Assembly: GCA_002702685.1 (NCBI GenBank)
Contig: PABD01000109.1
Coordinates: 1-51,205, forward strand
Source: Planctomyces sp.
GTDB taxonomy: Bacteria > Planctomycetota > Planctomycetia > Planctomycetales > Planctomycetaceae
Direction: 5' to 3'
DNA: 51,205 bases
In this document: piece after piece, positions 1-9,156 of the stretch
How positions within the stretch are numbered: position 1 is the first letter of the stretch
Layout: each line of letters opens with the position of its first letter
Program-made: the position numbers and the translations under genes
The notes under the pieces: model-generated
Databases searched by the model: none
What the model was told of the DNA's origin: nothing
Seen by the model: the letters and a program-made list of their open reading frames with translations, nothing else

Positions 1-946
1 CATCCAGGGTTTCCTGGGCGCGCTCATTCGTGGTGCCGGCATAACAGAGCACGCGAGCCAGTTGTTTCATGCTGCTGTGCGTCGCATGAATGGAATAACA
101 GAGGCCCCGTTTCTCGCGGACCTCCGTAAAGAGGCGCGAACTCATGCCGCCACTGAGAATGCTGACGGAAGCCCAGGCAGCGTAGTACAGCGGGTCGCTG
201 TAGGTGATGGAATCGTACCCGATGCCAATATGCGTCTGCGCGGAATCGTGTTCGATGTGATCCCATTTGGGACCGACATCTTCCGGAATGAGCGGTGGCG
301 CGTCCTGGGGTTTCCAATCGCCGAAGACCTCTTCCACGATCCCGTGAATCTGATCGAAGTCGATATTACCGGCGATCCCCAGGATGGCATTGTTCGACCG
401 AAAATTCCGCTTCCAATGTTCTTCAATGGTCGCGTTGGTGAGCGACTGAACTCCCTCAATGGTTCCTTCGCTGGGTCTTCCCCATGGTTTGGGAACGCAG
501 CGCTGCTTGAGCTCCGAAAAGATCTTCTGACGCGGTTCATCTTCGAGAGCGTACAGCGACTGCAGAGCCCCTTCCCGCGCGGCTTCGAATTGATCTTCGG
601 GGAGATGGGGACGCAGCACAATATCGCCATAGATACGGAGGACCTCCGGCAGTTTGTCCACCAACGTCGCGCCACTCAGGGTGATGTGCGATGTTCCGGC
701 CGCTTCGCTACGTTGAAGCCCCAGGTTGTCGAGATCGGAGGAGAGCTGACGACTGTCACGACTTCCCGCGCCTCGCGTCAGCATATCGGCAACGAGGGAC
801 GCCGTGCCGAACTGCCCTTCGGGATCATAGATGCTGCCCGCCGGCAGAAGCATGGTGAAGGCGGCCGACTGCACAGCCGGCATTTTTTCCATCACCACGG
901 TCAGCCCATTCGGCAGTACCTCGGTATGAATTTGTTGTTCACTCAT
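1..946 (-). CDS. M16-family peptidase subunit lacking the zinc motif (3' end cut by window)
   Basis: About 315 residues are visible, starting at ATG (944-946); the C-terminus runs off the left edge. The N-terminal half has the M16 fold signature (PNGLTVVMEKMP near residue 12), but the place where catalytic members carry HxxEH reads LVADMLTRGAGS (residues 51-62), so zinc ligands are absent. The second-domain motif SSRLFTEVREKRGLCYS (about 269-285), which supplies the Arg/Tyr pair used to hold substrate, is intact (R271, Y284). In M16B systems two subunits commonly pair, one with HxxEH and one with the R/Y motif; this is the R/Y type. A catalytic partner would be expected just beyond the left edge, downstream on the minus strand. 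No signal peptide is visible, so a cytoplasmic place is likely, or the pair may act on peptides in the periplasm by another route. The family call is firm; the role is inferred. Confidence 0.85.
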   Translation of the reverse strand, partial: MSEQQIHTEVLPNGLTVVMEKMPAVQSAAFTMLLPAGSIYDPEGQFGTASLVADMLTRGAGSRDSRQLSSDLDNLGLQRSEAAGTSHITLSGATLVDKLPEVLRIYGDIVLRPHLPEDQFEAAREGALQSLYALEDEPRQKIFSELKQRCVPKPWGRPSEGTIEGVQSLTNATIEEHWKRNFRSNNAILGIAGNIDFDQIHGIVEEVFGDWKPQDAPPLIPEDVGPKWDHIEHDSAQTHIGIGYDSITYSDPLYYAAWASVSILSGGMSSRLFTEVREKRGLCYSIHATHSSMKQLARVLCYAGTTNERAQETLD

Positions 947-1300
947 AGGTTGTGATTGTTCACTATTACGGCTCTCAGAGAATCAGGCGACTGTGCGTTG
1001 CCGACAGGCTCCGGAACCGGATTGGATGCAAAAACAGGTGGATTCAGGATGTCCGAAGTATCTCAGATCGCGTGAGTTCTAACAAGGAGAGGAGTGAACC
1101 CCCGCCGTCCGATTAGTCGAATCCGGGCCTGATCGCAAGCGTGTCGCCGCCGTCTCCGTCTCATCTACCGCTTAAAAAAATCGAATAATGATCGACCCTG
1201 TTAATCGACTCTGTAGACTGGTTACAATGAGGGCTCCTCCCCTCCTCGTGCGATCAGGGAGCCTCACCGCGTGATTCTCAGATCGTGATTAATTCAACTC
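947..1300. promoter_or_regulatory. Divergent intergenic region between the M16 gene and the Fur-family gene
   Basis: About 350 bases hold no gene. A weak promoter-like pair facing the Fur-family gene is TTAATC (1201-1206) and TACAAT (1223-1228), 16 bases apart; the -10 box is good, the -35 box poor. The AT-rich run at about 1171-1190 could be an upstream element. No clear Fur/PerR palindrome was recognised. Confidence 0.25.
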
Positions 1301-1810
1301 GTGGACAAGGAACAGCTGGTGGTTTCCGAACTGAAGAACCCCCAAGGGAAAAAACTGGACTACGTCATGAATAATTTGTCCGAGCAGGAAGTGGAGGAGA
1401 TTCGCCTGCTGCTGAAAGAAGTGGGGCTCCGCTGTACTTCAGCCCGCCTTACCGTCATCCAGGAACTGAAGGATGCGGCGACGCCCGTCACGCACGCAGA
1501 ACTTGCCGATAAATTAGTCCCGCTCGGATTCGACAAGGCGACCGTGTTCCGAAACCTGGTCGATCTGGCCGAAGTGGGCCTGTTACGCCGAATTGAGCTC
1601 GGAGACCATGTCTGGCGATTCGAATGGATCGCCCGAGAGGTCGATGCCGACGAACACCCCCATTTCCTCTGCACTGTCTGCGGCGAAGTCGCGTGCCTCC
1701 GCGATCTTGCCCTCGAAATTCCCAAACTCACCAGTGTTGATCACTTCGGAGAAGTGACCGAGATTCTGTTGAAGGGACAGTGCACGAAATGCCTTGCCCC
1801 TGCCGGTTGA
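1301..1810 (+). CDS. Fur-family transcriptional regulator (Fur/PerR/Zur type)
   Basis: A metal-responsive repressor of the ferric uptake regulator superfamily. The N-terminal winged helix contains GLRCTSARLTVIQEL and the recognition segment DKATVFRNLVDLAEVGLL, typical of Fur proteins. The C-terminal dimer/metal domain has DEHPHFLCTVCGE, a His-rich stretch followed by a CxxC, and a second CTKC near the end, so a structural Zn(Cys)4 site is likely. The first start is GTG at 1301 (169 aa), without a good ribosome site; ATG at 1367 gives a 147-residue protein that fits the usual family length better and may be the true start. Which metal or oxidant it senses (Fe, Zn, Mn, peroxide) cannot be told from the sequence. 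It stands alone and faces away from the M16 gene. The next gene's start codon lies 46 bases after its stop. Confidence 0.9.
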   Translation: MDKEQLVVSELKNPQGKKLDYVMNNLSEQEVEEIRLLLKEVGLRCTSARLTVIQELKDAATPVTHAELADKLVPLGFDKATVFRNLVDLAEVGLLRRIELGDHVWRFEWIAREVDADEHPHFLCTVCGEVACLRDLALEIPKLTSVDHFGEVTEILLKGQCTKCLAPAG

Positions 1811-1856
1811 CATGCCGATGGGTTCTGACGTTGTCTTTCAGAAGAGTAACCTCACG

Positions 1857-2759
1857 ATGAACAAGCTGATCGCGTCACTATCGTTAGCCCTTTGCTGCTG
1901 GAGTACCGTTACCTTGTCTGCCGATGAAGAGCTGTTTGTCGCGACACCGCTGACACCAGCTAACAGTTTCACCCCCGGTATCGAAGGACCTGCCTGCGAT
2001 GCCGCCGGGAATATCTACGCCGTCAATTTTTGCGAGCAGCAGACGATCGGAATGACGACTCCATCCGGAGAATCGTCGATCTTTGTCAAATTGCCGGGAG
2101 AATCCGTCGGCAATGGAATCCGGTTCAATCAGGCGGGGACGATGTTCGTCGCTGATTATGTCGGCCATAACATTCTGACCGTTGACATGACGACCCGCGA
2201 GGTCGCCGTCTTCGCGCACTCAGATGAAATGTCGCAACCGAATGATATCGCGATTATGGAAGACGGAACGTTGTTCGCGAGCGATCCGAACTGGCCGGCG
2301 GAAAATGGGCGCGTCTGGCGAATCGACCTCGACGGAACCGTCACTCTCGCCGCGGACAATCTGGGGACAGCCAACGGCATCGAGGTCTCGCCCGATGGAA
2401 AAACGCTGTATGTTAATGAAAGCATTCAGCAGAACGTCTGGAAGTTTCAGATTGACCCTGAGAAAAATATCGTCGACAAGCAATTGTTGAAAAAGTTCGA
2501 CGATCATGGTTTCGACGGCATGCGGTGCGATGTCGACGGAAATCTCTACGTGACCCGCTACGGCAAAGGGACCGTAGTGAAGCTGTCGCCAGTGGGGGAA
2601 ATCCTGCAGGAAATCGACGTCCTCGGCGCGAAACCGAGCAACATCTGCTTTGGAGGCCCCGACGGACGCACAGCCTACGTCACCGAAGTCGAACATCAGC
2701 GGCTGGTCCAGTTCCGCGTCGACCGCCCCTCGCTCGCCTGGCACCGCTGGCAGAAGTAA
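1857..2759 (+). CDS. Secreted SMP-30/gluconolactonase-like beta-propeller protein
   Basis: A 300-residue protein starting at ATG 1857 with a clear signal peptide (MNKLIASLSLALCCWSTV, cleaved near TLSADEE). The mature part is a series of blade repeats, each with a DG-N-like turn and hydrophobic strand: DAAGNIYAVN, NQAGTMFVADY, EDGTLFASD, PDGKTLYVN, VDGNLYVTRY. SMP-30-type enzymes bind a divalent metal through a Glu, an Asn and an Asp; matching positions here are E43 in IEGP, Asn in TANGIEVS and Asp in FDGMRCD. It is therefore probably a lactonase or similar esterase acting on sugar lactones in the periplasm. Substrate is unknown. An in-frame ATG 63 bases upstream (1794) would add a tail with no export features, so it is not preferred. 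Confidence 0.85.
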   Translation: MNKLIASLSLALCCWSTVTLSADEELFVATPLTPANSFTPGIEGPACDAAGNIYAVNFCEQQTIGMTTPSGESSIFVKLPGESVGNGIRFNQAGTMFVADYVGHNILTVDMTTREVAVFAHSDEMSQPNDIAIMEDGTLFASDPNWPAENGRVWRIDLDGTVTLAADNLGTANGIEVSPDGKTLYVNESIQQNVWKFQIDPEKNIVDKQLLKKFDDHGFDGMRCDVDGNLYVTRYGKGTVVKLSPVGEILQEIDVLGAKPSNICFGGPDGRTAYVTEVEHQRLVQFRVDRPSLAWHRWQK

Positions 2760-2843
2760 TAGAAGAGCTGATTGGGATCTTTCGAGACGCCCGGACGCAA
2801 AGTGTGCTTCCCCTCGCGCGCCACTTGCGGCTTGCACTCTTAA

Positions 2844-2880
2844 AGGGTGGCACTGCCTGGCTTGCCCAGCAGTGGATTTC
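2844..2880. repeat. Imperfect hairpin with CACTGC/GCAGTG arms
   Basis: The sequence contains CACTGC (2850-2855) and GCAGTG (2870-2875) arms around a TGGCTTGCCCA centre, forming a GC-rich imperfect stem. It lies in the space between two convergent genes (SMP-30-like and MFS). It resembles a short intergenic palindrome that I recall from planctomycete genomes; I cannot count copies here, and only one is seen in this window. It might also help end transcription, though no T-run follows. Confidence 0.35.
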
Positions 2881-2959
2881 TGACTTACTTCTCTGCATAG
2901 ATCTCCAACGCACGCAGACCGACAACCAAGTTGGCAATCTCCGGCGCATGCAAGCGGTC

Positions 2960-4273
2960 TCAGCGAATCCCGCGCCTCCGCTCGTAGACCACTTGCGCGC
3001 CCAGAATAAAAGACGCAACCAGCAGCAGCACTGCCCCTACCCAGAAGATGTTATGTTGCAGGTGCAATCCCTCTTTCGCCAGCAGATACCCGCCGACCAG
3101 AGGTGCAATGAGCCCGCGAATCCCTGTTAATGTCAGGTTGGTCGAATTATACAGCGACACGTATTCCTTTGGTGCGTAATACAGGCTCCCCGTGAGCCAG
3201 TTGATCAGACCACCTGCCACCGCAATGGCGCAGATCGAGATCCCGATCAGGAACCAGACCAGGTTCAAAGTGATCCCGCCGATGGCGAAACAGACAAAGG
3301 CGACGAACTGCATCAGCACGACGACCAGTCGACTTTCACTGGGAGTCTTGTCCGTCATCCAGCGGCCCCAGAGGGGGGCGGTTGTGAATTCCAGTACGGA
3401 TGGGATGACAGCGACAATCAACCCGACGACCATGACATGGACCTTGCGTTCGGTGATATCAAAAAAACCACCCCCATAACTGCTGAAAAACTCCGTCAGC
3501 GTGGCAACCGTCGTCCCCTCCGCCAGCACTTTTTCCTGCAGGATCTCCGCCACGAAGATCAGACTCATGTGATTGGCAAATCCCGCGACAGCGAAGCCGG
3601 TTTGAAACCAGACAAAACGCCAATCCTTCCGGATGATCCCCAGGTTATGCCAGAGGTCGCTCCAGATCGTGGCCCCCTCAGTGGAGATGCGGCGTTTGGG
3701 ATATCGGACGGGGATGAAGGCATACGCAAGCGCCGCCAGCAGCAACAGGAAACCCACGGCGCAGAAAATGACCCAGTAATAGGCGGGGAAGCGGCTGAAC
3801 CAGAGGTAACCGAGCAGCGTGATCACCAGGGCGCAGACACCGGCGATCGACTTGAGCCAGCCGACCGCCAGCGATCGGTGCGTCACTGGATAGACATACT
3901 GGAACATGTTCATTTCCGCGACGCGCGGTGCCGCCTGCAACAGGTAGAGGCTGCTCATCAAGGCAACGAACATCGTCGCCGAATTTTGAGTCAGGGGTGT
4001 CATCCATAAGAGCAGGGTCATGACGAGGCAGGGAACGACCACCAGCTTTTTGTTGCTGATGTATCGTTCCAGCCAGGTCACCACCGGGCTGAGCAGACTG
4101 CTCCCTCCCGCGACGGCGCCAATCATCGCGAGATGTTTTTCATTCCCTTCGAGAATCGACTTGATGACGACCGTCGACAGCGCCGTCAGCGCCACATACG
4201 GACCGAGACCGAAGTTATATACCGACTCCAGGCAAATCGCCGGGCGATACCGCGACGGAAAGGATCGCAGCAT
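2960..4273 (-). CDS. Major facilitator superfamily transporter
   Basis: An integral membrane protein with roughly 12 hydrophobic segments, a loop with charged residues between helices 2 and 3 (WLERYISNKK), a long central cytoplasmic loop (RYPKRRISTEGATIWSDL) and a C-terminal basic end (YERRRGIR). This is the MFS plan; no substrate-specific motif was recognised. The start is uncertain: ATG 4273 (MLRSFPSRYRPAIC, 437 aa) puts the first helix at the usual distance, whereas ATG 4363 would add 30 arginine-rich residues. Neither has a good ribosome site. The TGA stop at 2960-2962 is followed in frame by 24 sense codons that read like real protein before a TAA at 2885; see findings. The gene is convergent with the SMP-30-like gene. 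Confidence 0.85.
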   Translation of the reverse strand: MLRSFPSRYRPAICLESVYNFGLGPYVALTALSTVVIKSILEGNEKHLAMIGAVAGGSSLLSPVVTWLERYISNKKLVVVPCLVMTLLLWMTPLTQNSATMFVALMSSLYLLQAAPRVAEMNMFQYVYPVTHRSLAVGWLKSIAGVCALVITLLGYLWFSRFPAYYWVIFCAVGFLLLLAALAYAFIPVRYPKRRISTEGATIWSDLWHNLGIIRKDWRFVWFQTGFAVAGFANHMSLIFVAEILQEKVLAEGTTVATLTEFFSSYGGGFFDITERKVHVMVVGLIVAVIPSVLEFTTAPLWGRWMTDKTPSESRLVVVLMQFVAFVCFAIGGITLNLVWFLIGISICAIAVAGGLINWLTGSLYYAPKEYVSLYNSTNLTLTGIRGLIAPLVGGYLLAKEGLHLQHNIFWVGAVLLLVASFILGAQVVYERRRGIR

Positions 4274-4451
4274 GCGACTCGGGCGTCTTACTCCCGAGAG
4301 AGTACGGAAGAACTGATGAACGCCACGGTGGCAAAGACGAGCGAAGACTCCATGCGGGCCCATAAACAAAAACTGCTCTCTGATGGAAGCGAGTGGATGT
4401 GCGATGGTTCAGGGGTGGTATGGAGGGGAGGCAGCTCTCTCAGAAGGAGCC

Positions 4452-5189
4452 TCAGGCTTCGCCGCGAAGACGTTTACCGATCTGCGCAATCTGATCAGCA
4501 CATTCCTTGCGGGCCTCTGTGAAACCCGCAACCGTTTTGTTTTCCTGACGGACATAGTTGAGGATGATATCTTCGGCTTCCATCAACTCTTTACAGGCAT
4601 CGGGAACTTCCGACGCGATCTCGATCGGAATCGTCGTCACGCCGTTGCAGTCGCCGTGCAGGAGCTCACCAGGATAAACGCTGATGCCACCGACCGTCAC
4701 CGGAATATTGACCGAAACAATGTGGCAGTAACCGTGAGCGCACGTCGTGCCGGCTGTGAAGCAGGGGAAGTCAATCGCTTCCACCTGATCGAGGTCGCGC
4801 CCGGTACCGGAGGTGATCAACCCTTTGGAACCGAATTCTTTGTAGGTCGTACACATTACTTCGCCGAAGGTCGCCGCGGCGGTCGGTTCGTCGATGTCTT
4901 GGAAGACGATGACGGGGGGACCCGGGATTTCATCGAATGCCGAAAGCTGTTTATCGATGCTCGCGTAGACATCCCCGCCACGCGGCGGTTTCTGTGAGCG
5001 GAACGTGGAGGTCAACGCGAACCCGACCATCGGTTTCAGCTTCGGAAAACACGATTTGATCGTCTCGTTCATGTACCCTTCATTGCGGGGGCGAATGTTG
5101 AAGAGTTCAATCACGTTGCAGACGGTCGGAGTGTCGTATTTTTCGAGCGCAGCCAGAACTTCAGGGGAGAGGGCGGGAGTCGCGGCCAT
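4452..5189 (-). CDS. RraA-like / HMG aldolase-type protein
   Basis: A 245-residue protein of the RraA/4-hydroxy-4-methyl-2-oxoglutarate aldolase family. Seen motifs are [10 protein letters not shown] at the N-terminus (19-28), [10 protein letters not shown] (127-136) containing the Arg-Asp pair (R131, D132) used by aldolase members to bind substrate and metal, and [11 protein letters not shown], equivalent to the family's D-x-x-GV-x-x-(I/V)P turn. The family includes true aldolases of aromatic breakdown and RraA inhibitors of RNase E. Because the Arg-Asp pair is kept, an enzyme acting on small oxo-acids is more likely than an RNase inhibitor, but the substrate is unknown. Start chosen at ATG 5189 ([11 protein letters not shown]); upstream in-frame sequence is long but not protein-like. 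The space to the divergent DUF1569 gene is 282 bases. Confidence 0.8.
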   Translation of the reverse strand: MAATPALSPEVLAALEKYDTPTVCNVIELFNIRPRNEGYMNETIKSCFPKLKPMVGFALTSTFRSQKPPRGGDVYASIDKQLSAFDEIPGPPVIVFQDIDEPTAAATFGEVMCTTYKEFGSKGLITSGTGRDLDQVEAIDFPCFTAGTTCAHGYCHIVSVNIPVTVGGISVYPGELLHGDCNGVTTIPIEIASEVPDACKELMEAEDIILNYVRQENKTVAGFTEARKECADQIAQIGKRLRGEA

Positions 5190-5471
5190 GATGTTTGCCT
5201 TGAATTTCGTGCGAGTGGAATGGAAGGGGATCGTGACGCTCGGAGATGGGGGACAGGGTTCCCTGTGGATGCATCCCGAAGCGGGTTCACCTATGATAAT
5301 CTGCCGCCGAAAGTCACAACAGGGATCGGCGCCGATTTGCACTTTTCCGCGTGGAATCCGTCTTCATCTGGAACGGCTGACGGCGAAAACGATATGATGC
5401 CCGCATGTGCTCAAACCGACTGAAAAAATCGGCTTCAATTTCGCTCTGCCTGACAACGGATTATTCAGATC

Positions 5472-5957
5472 ATGATCGCAGCGAAATCCAGGCGACGCAA
5501 AGTCCATTACAATACCCTGGAAGAAATGCGTCTCGATATCGACTTCTTCGCGCAGCATGAGTATGTCACGGTGGGCAACTGGACCTACTCTCAGATCCTC
5601 ACGCATCTCTACCGATACATAAACGCCTCCTTCGACGGCTATCCATTCCTGTTACCCACACCTCTACGGCGGATGCTCCATCTCGCGCGAAAGCCGATCC
5701 TCCGCTACAGCTTCGTCTCGGGATTCAAAATTCCGAAAAAAGCGCGGGCCCTCGAGCCGATCGACGCAGATGATCTGGAAACGGCGCTAGATCGGATCCA
5801 CGACGCCATCTATCGACTCGGCGATCACGTGCCGGGACGAGAGAACCCGGTGCTGGGGCATTTGACCTACGACGAGTGGATCGAATGCCACCTCCGCCAT
5901 GCAGAGCTTCACATGAGTTTTGTGATCCCGGCCTCGGGCGAAGTAGCAGATGAATAG
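5472..5957 (+). CDS. DUF1569-family protein (DinB-like four-helix fold)
   Basis: A 161-residue soluble protein. Conserved pieces are LTHLYRYINASFDGYP near residue 45 and HLTYDEWIECHLRHAELHMSF near the end; the histidines in these two pieces are placed as in DinB/YfiT-like metal-binding bundles, to which DUF1569 belongs. The function is not known; related bundles act as thiol-dependent transferases or have lost activity. It starts at ATG 5472; no strong ribosome site was seen. It stands alone and is transcribed away from the RraA-like gene. AT-rich hairpins after its stop may end its transcript. Confidence 0.7.
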   Translation: MIAAKSRRRKVHYNTLEEMRLDIDFFAQHEYVTVGNWTYSQILTHLYRYINASFDGYPFLLPTPLRRMLHLARKPILRYSFVSGFKIPKKARALEPIDADDLETALDRIHDAIYRLGDHVPGRENPVLGHLTYDEWIECHLRHAELHMSFVIPASGEVADE

Positions 5958-6341
5958 TAAGTGAGTGAAGGTGGCTGGAATATAGGCATCCACTGGACGG
6001 AATCTTCCGAAAAAATGCCGTTTTTTCTAACAATCATCTCGAAAACACGCCTGTTTTTCGAGTATTTTACACCTTCAGCTGAGCAACTCTCTCTGATATA
6101 CATGCGCGCACGGCCTGCAGGAGTATGGGCCGTCTATCTGGATCATTCGCCCTCCCTTTGCCGGATCGATTGAGTCCGTTGCGAATGATGGCTTTCATGG
6201 ATGAGGTCCTTCAGGATCGGTGACCAAGTTACCGGGTCAAGGCCGTCTTTACCCATGCCCGTAACCGTCGCTCTCCGTCTGTAATCAATTTGCGCCTGTT
6301 GAAAAATCGTTTTCAAACTCAGGCTTGGAGATTTCAAAAAT
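5958..6341. other. Gene-free stretch with two AT-rich hairpins
   Basis: No gene was seen in these 384 bases. Just after the DUF1569 stop lie two hairpins: GAAAAAA / TTTTTTC arms (about 6008-6026) and CTCGAAAA / TTTTTCGAG arms (6038-6062). Both have T-runs and could serve as weak terminators. The second half (about 6170-6340) is the leader of the DUF309 gene; I did not recognise a riboswitch in it. Confidence 0.3.
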
Positions 6342-6902
6342 ATGTACCAGGTTGAAGGTGAAATTCAACGACTCTTACCGACTGTAGAACTCCCCAGTTA
6401 TACCTTTGTGCCCGGAACGACAACACCTCATCCGATCCGAGATCCCAAGGGCCACAACTATGGCCGCCGCGGACGTCCTTCGATGGGACTGACCGCCGAC
6501 AATTGGGCCGAAAATCGCGTCTACCTGCTGGCGATCGATTACTTCAACCAGGGTTACTATTGGGAAGCCAATGACGAATGGGAACGCCTCTGGCGCGTGT
6601 CCGGTCCCGATACCCCCGTCGGACATTTCCTTAAAGGCCTCGTCAAGCTGGCCGCTGCGGGAGTGAAAGTTCGCGAGAACAGTATCCACGGCGTCCGTCG
6701 TCACGCGGCTTCCGCCGGTGAAGTCTTCGCCGATGTCGCCGCCGAAGTGAATGTCGACTACCTCTGTGGTCTCGAGTTCGTCATGCTGCAGTTTGCCGCC
6801 GACCGCGCCGCCCAGTTGACCTACCGCGACGACTACCCCGTCGGAGAGCCGACCCGCGTCTTCCCGTTCGCGCTCACCCCCGAGCCGATGCCGTTCGCAT
6901 AA
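6342..6902 (+). CDS. DUF309-domain protein
   Basis: A 186-residue protein whose middle carries the DUF309 helix pair: [22 protein letters not shown] (the G-x-(Y/F)WEAHExWE-x-(L/V)W-like signature, here with Asn in place of the usual His) followed by [18 protein letters not shown]309 proteins are small helical proteins of unknown biochemical role, found widely in bacteria. The first 60 residues, rich in Pro, Gly and Arg, look unstructured and are not part of the domain. Start is ATG 6342; no convincing ribosome site, but GGAG occurs at 6329-6332. A strong terminator follows 34 bases after the stop, so the gene is probably transcribed alone. Confidence 0.75.
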   Translation: MYQVEGEIQRLLPTVELPSYTFVPGTTTPHPIRDPKGHNYGRRGRPSMGLTADNWAENRVYLLAIDYFNQGYYWEANDEWERLWRVSGPDTPVGHFLKGLVKLAAAGVKVRENSIHGVRRHAASAGEVFADVAAEVNVDYLCGLEFVMLQFAADRAAQLTYRDDYPVGEPTRVFPFALTPEPMPFA

Positions 6903-6935
6903 CGCGATTCGACAATCGATTGACCAACAAAACAG

Positions 6936-6971
6936 AAAGCCTCCCACTCGAATGAGTTGGGAGGCTTTTTT
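6936..6971 (+). terminator. Rho-independent terminator, probably bidirectional
   Basis: A perfect 11-base stem AAAGCCTCCCA / TGGGAGGCTTT, extended by CTC/GAG, is followed on the plus strand by a T-run. It ends the DUF309 transcript. On the minus strand the stem is followed by TTTCTGTTTTG, so it can also close the long minus-strand terpenoid-type gene run that stops at 7025. Confidence 0.9.
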
Positions 6972-7024
6972 ATTGAGTGATCACGAGTCGCAGTTTTACG
7001 TCCCGTTCGTGATTTAATTCGGCG

Positions 7025-8872
7025 CTACTTAGCGGAGGTGAGATTCAGTGATACCATCACTTCCGATTGAGGTGCCGGTTCCGACTTGTCCTCGGCAGGT
7101 TCTTCCAGAATCGTCTCGACAAGGAAATGCAGTAACTGGCGGAAATCCTCCGACTCGACTTCATCCGCCAGATCCTGAGCACGCCAGCGCGATTTCTCGA
7201 TGAGGCGTTCCGCTTTGTCGAACACGCCGAGCTCCTTGTAAAGCCGACGGAGAGTTCTTACGCGTACTTTCAGGTCGGCATCCTGCTGCAGCACGGCTTC
7301 GAGTTCCTGCTTCTGTTCGCCATTCGCCGTTTCAAGAGCGAGTGCCAGCAGCAACGTCGGTCGCAGCGCAGCGGCATCCTGACCGGAGACGAGTTTATTG
7401 TGATCGTCACCGCGCCAGTCGTTGAGGTCGTTCAGAATCTGGAAACCGACTCCGACCTGACGACAGTAGTTGGTGATGAGGTCGGCGTATTTCTCGACCT
7501 CACCCGCCATGCGGACGCCAGCGAAGAGCGCCGCTTCAAACGCGGGTGATGTTTTCAATGCGTAAATCTGGAGTGCCTCGATCGGGGTGAGCGAAGAAGT
7601 CTCTCCGGAGGACCAGGCCATTTCCGCGCCCTGGCCGTCACTCAACTTCAGATGAGCTTCGGCCATCTTGCCTTGAACATCGGCGACAATGGCGGCATCG
7701 AGTTCGTCACGGCCCAGAGCCAGCAATCGATAGCCGAGTCCGATCAGGTAATCGCCGATGTTGATCGCCTGTCCGATGCCGTACTGCCGATGTAATGTCT
7801 CCTTGCCGTAGCGATACGCATCCTCGTCCTGAATATCATCATGGACGAGCGACGCCTTATGGAACGCTTCAATCGCCATGGCAACGCGTCCCACGGAGAG
7901 CGGGATATCCCACTTGTCGGCTTTGTTCGCCTGATGTGCCTCCGCGGCTTCAGGATGAAGCGCGTAGTACGCCGCGAGCGTGACGAACGGTCGGAAGCGC
8001 TTTCCCCCATGCTGGAGGAACTGATACGCTTCGGTTTCGGTGAAGGCGAGCGCACCTGTTTTTCCCGGGCCACTTCGATGACGCGGCAGGTACTCTTCGA
8101 ATCGGTCTTCGAAGAGATCATTGGCGGCGCGCATCAGCGGGAGATAACTTTTCGTTTCGGGTTCCGGCAGCGGTTCGTATTGTTCGAGGACTTCCCAGAT
8201 CCAGGCTTCATCCATCTTCGTGTTTTTGCAGTCACCCGAATGCAGCGGAACAGCATAGGAAGGAACACCCGCGATGAGGACTTTATCGATCGCCTTTTCG
8301 AGGACGTTCAAACAGGCAACTCCCAAGATCCCGTCGACATAACCGGCGACGATGATCTTGAGAACGACAGGCGAGCCTTCAGCGACAAGAACCTTGTAGC
8401 CGAGTTTCTCCGCTTTGACTTTGTAGTCCGCAATCGAACAGGCGCCGCACTTTTCACAGTCGAGGCCGAATTCGTCGTATTCGGCAGGGCAGCCTTCGGC
8501 ATGTTTGAGACAGTGAGGGAGCAGGAGCAGGCGACGTTCGAACGGGGTTGCCAGGAACTGACGCTTCCAGAAGAAGTTCCCGATCAGCACCATGACGAAG
8601 CCGAGAAATTTTTCCGGCAACTCCATCTGTTCGAGCAGCGTGCGACCATGTTGTTCGAGTTCCCCTTTCAGAAAGGGGCGGGACTTGTCGAGCGGATCAG
8701 TGTATTTCTCCGCCGCCGCTTTGATCGCTTCCCGCATTTCGAGCGTTTCCGGCACCGCTTTCAGGTGACTGGTGCTGCGTCGCTTATTACGTTTGACCGG
8801 CTTGTCGAGATCATCGGCCTCGGAAAGCCGTGTTCGCAACTTTGCCTGGGGATCAGAAGGTGCTATCGACAC
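7025..8872 (-). CDS. DUF116 domain fused to a polyprenyl (geranylgeranyl-type) diphosphate synthase
   Basis: A 615-residue two-domain protein with a GTG start at 8872. Residues about 110-225 form a cysteine-rich DUF116 domain: [10 protein letters not shown] (120-129), [11 protein letters not shown] (138-147), then [11 protein letters not shown] and further Cys at 187 and 215; such cysteines could hold an Fe-S cluster. Residues about 280-600 are a trans-isoprenyl diphosphate synthase: GGKRFRPFV (289-297) and the first aspartate motif VHDDIQDED (343-351), which binds Mg2+-diphosphate. The second aspartate motif is [10 protein letters not shown] (481-490) instead of the usual DDxxD, so the first Asp is Asn. 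It probably elongates allylic diphosphates with IPP, in the cytoplasm. It is the last gene of a five-gene minus-strand run but is separated from the cyclase gene by 284 bases and may have its own promoter. DUF116 function is unknown. Confidence 0.85.
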   Translation of the reverse strand: MSIAPSDPQAKLRTRLSEADDLDKPVKRNKRRSTSHLKAVPETLEMREAIKAAAEKYTDPLDKSRPFLKGELEQHGRTLLEQMELPEKFLGFVMVLIGNFFWKRQFLATPFERRLLLLPHCLKHAEGCPAEYDEFGLDCEKCGACSIADYKVKAEKLGYKVLVAEGSPVVLKIIVAGYVDGILGVACLNVLEKAIDKVLIAGVPSYAVPLHSGDCKNTKMDEAWIWEVLEQYEPLPEPETKSYLPLMRAANDLFEDRFEEYLPRHRSGPGKTGALAFTETEAYQFLQHGGKRFRPFVTLAAYYALHPEAAEAHQANKADKWDIPLSVGRVAMAIEAFHKASLVHDDIQDEDAYRYGKETLHRQYGIGQAINIGDYLIGLGYRLLALGRDELDAAIVADVQGKMAEAHLKLSDGQGAEMAWSSGETSSLTPIEALQIYALKTSPAFEAALFAGVRMAGEVEKYADLITNYCRQVGVGFQILNDLNDWRGDDHNKLVSGQDAAALRPTLLLALALETANGEQKQELEAVLQQDADLKVRVRTLRRLYKELGVFDKAERLIEKSRWRAQDLADEVESEDFRQLLHFLVETILEEPAEDKSEPAPQSEVMVSLNLTSAK

Positions 8873-9156
8873 AAGGTGCTCCCAAACGACAACCGTGCCG
8901 ACTCAAATCCAGGATGAACTCGAGGTGAGTCACAACCGTTCCCCGCGGGGCTCACGATTGGGTGACTCCGTGCAGCCGCAATTGCCGTATTGATGTTTAA
9001 GGTCAGTAAATCAGTGGGACAGGTCCGTACTTTATCGCCGTCTGTTCTTCGTCGATAATCCTCAATAAAAGACCTGAGTTACTACTGGCTTTGCTGGTGT
9101 GACAGATCCATCTTCGAGATTTCCGAGACTCCCTGCAATACTCAGCTTCAACGGAT

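Noticed and set aside
62-955. Long plus-strand frame opposite the M16 gene
   Set aside because: The minus-strand frame shows clear M16 motifs; the plus frame has no motif and is an antisense shadow.
4274-4363. Longer N-terminus of the MFS transporter
   Set aside because: Arginine-rich sequence, no ribosome site, and it would put the first helix too far in.
7841-8917. Plus-strand frame opposite the DUF116-prenyl synthase gene
   Set aside because: It is Phe/Arg/Glu-rich without domains; the minus frame has clear aspartate and cysteine motifs.
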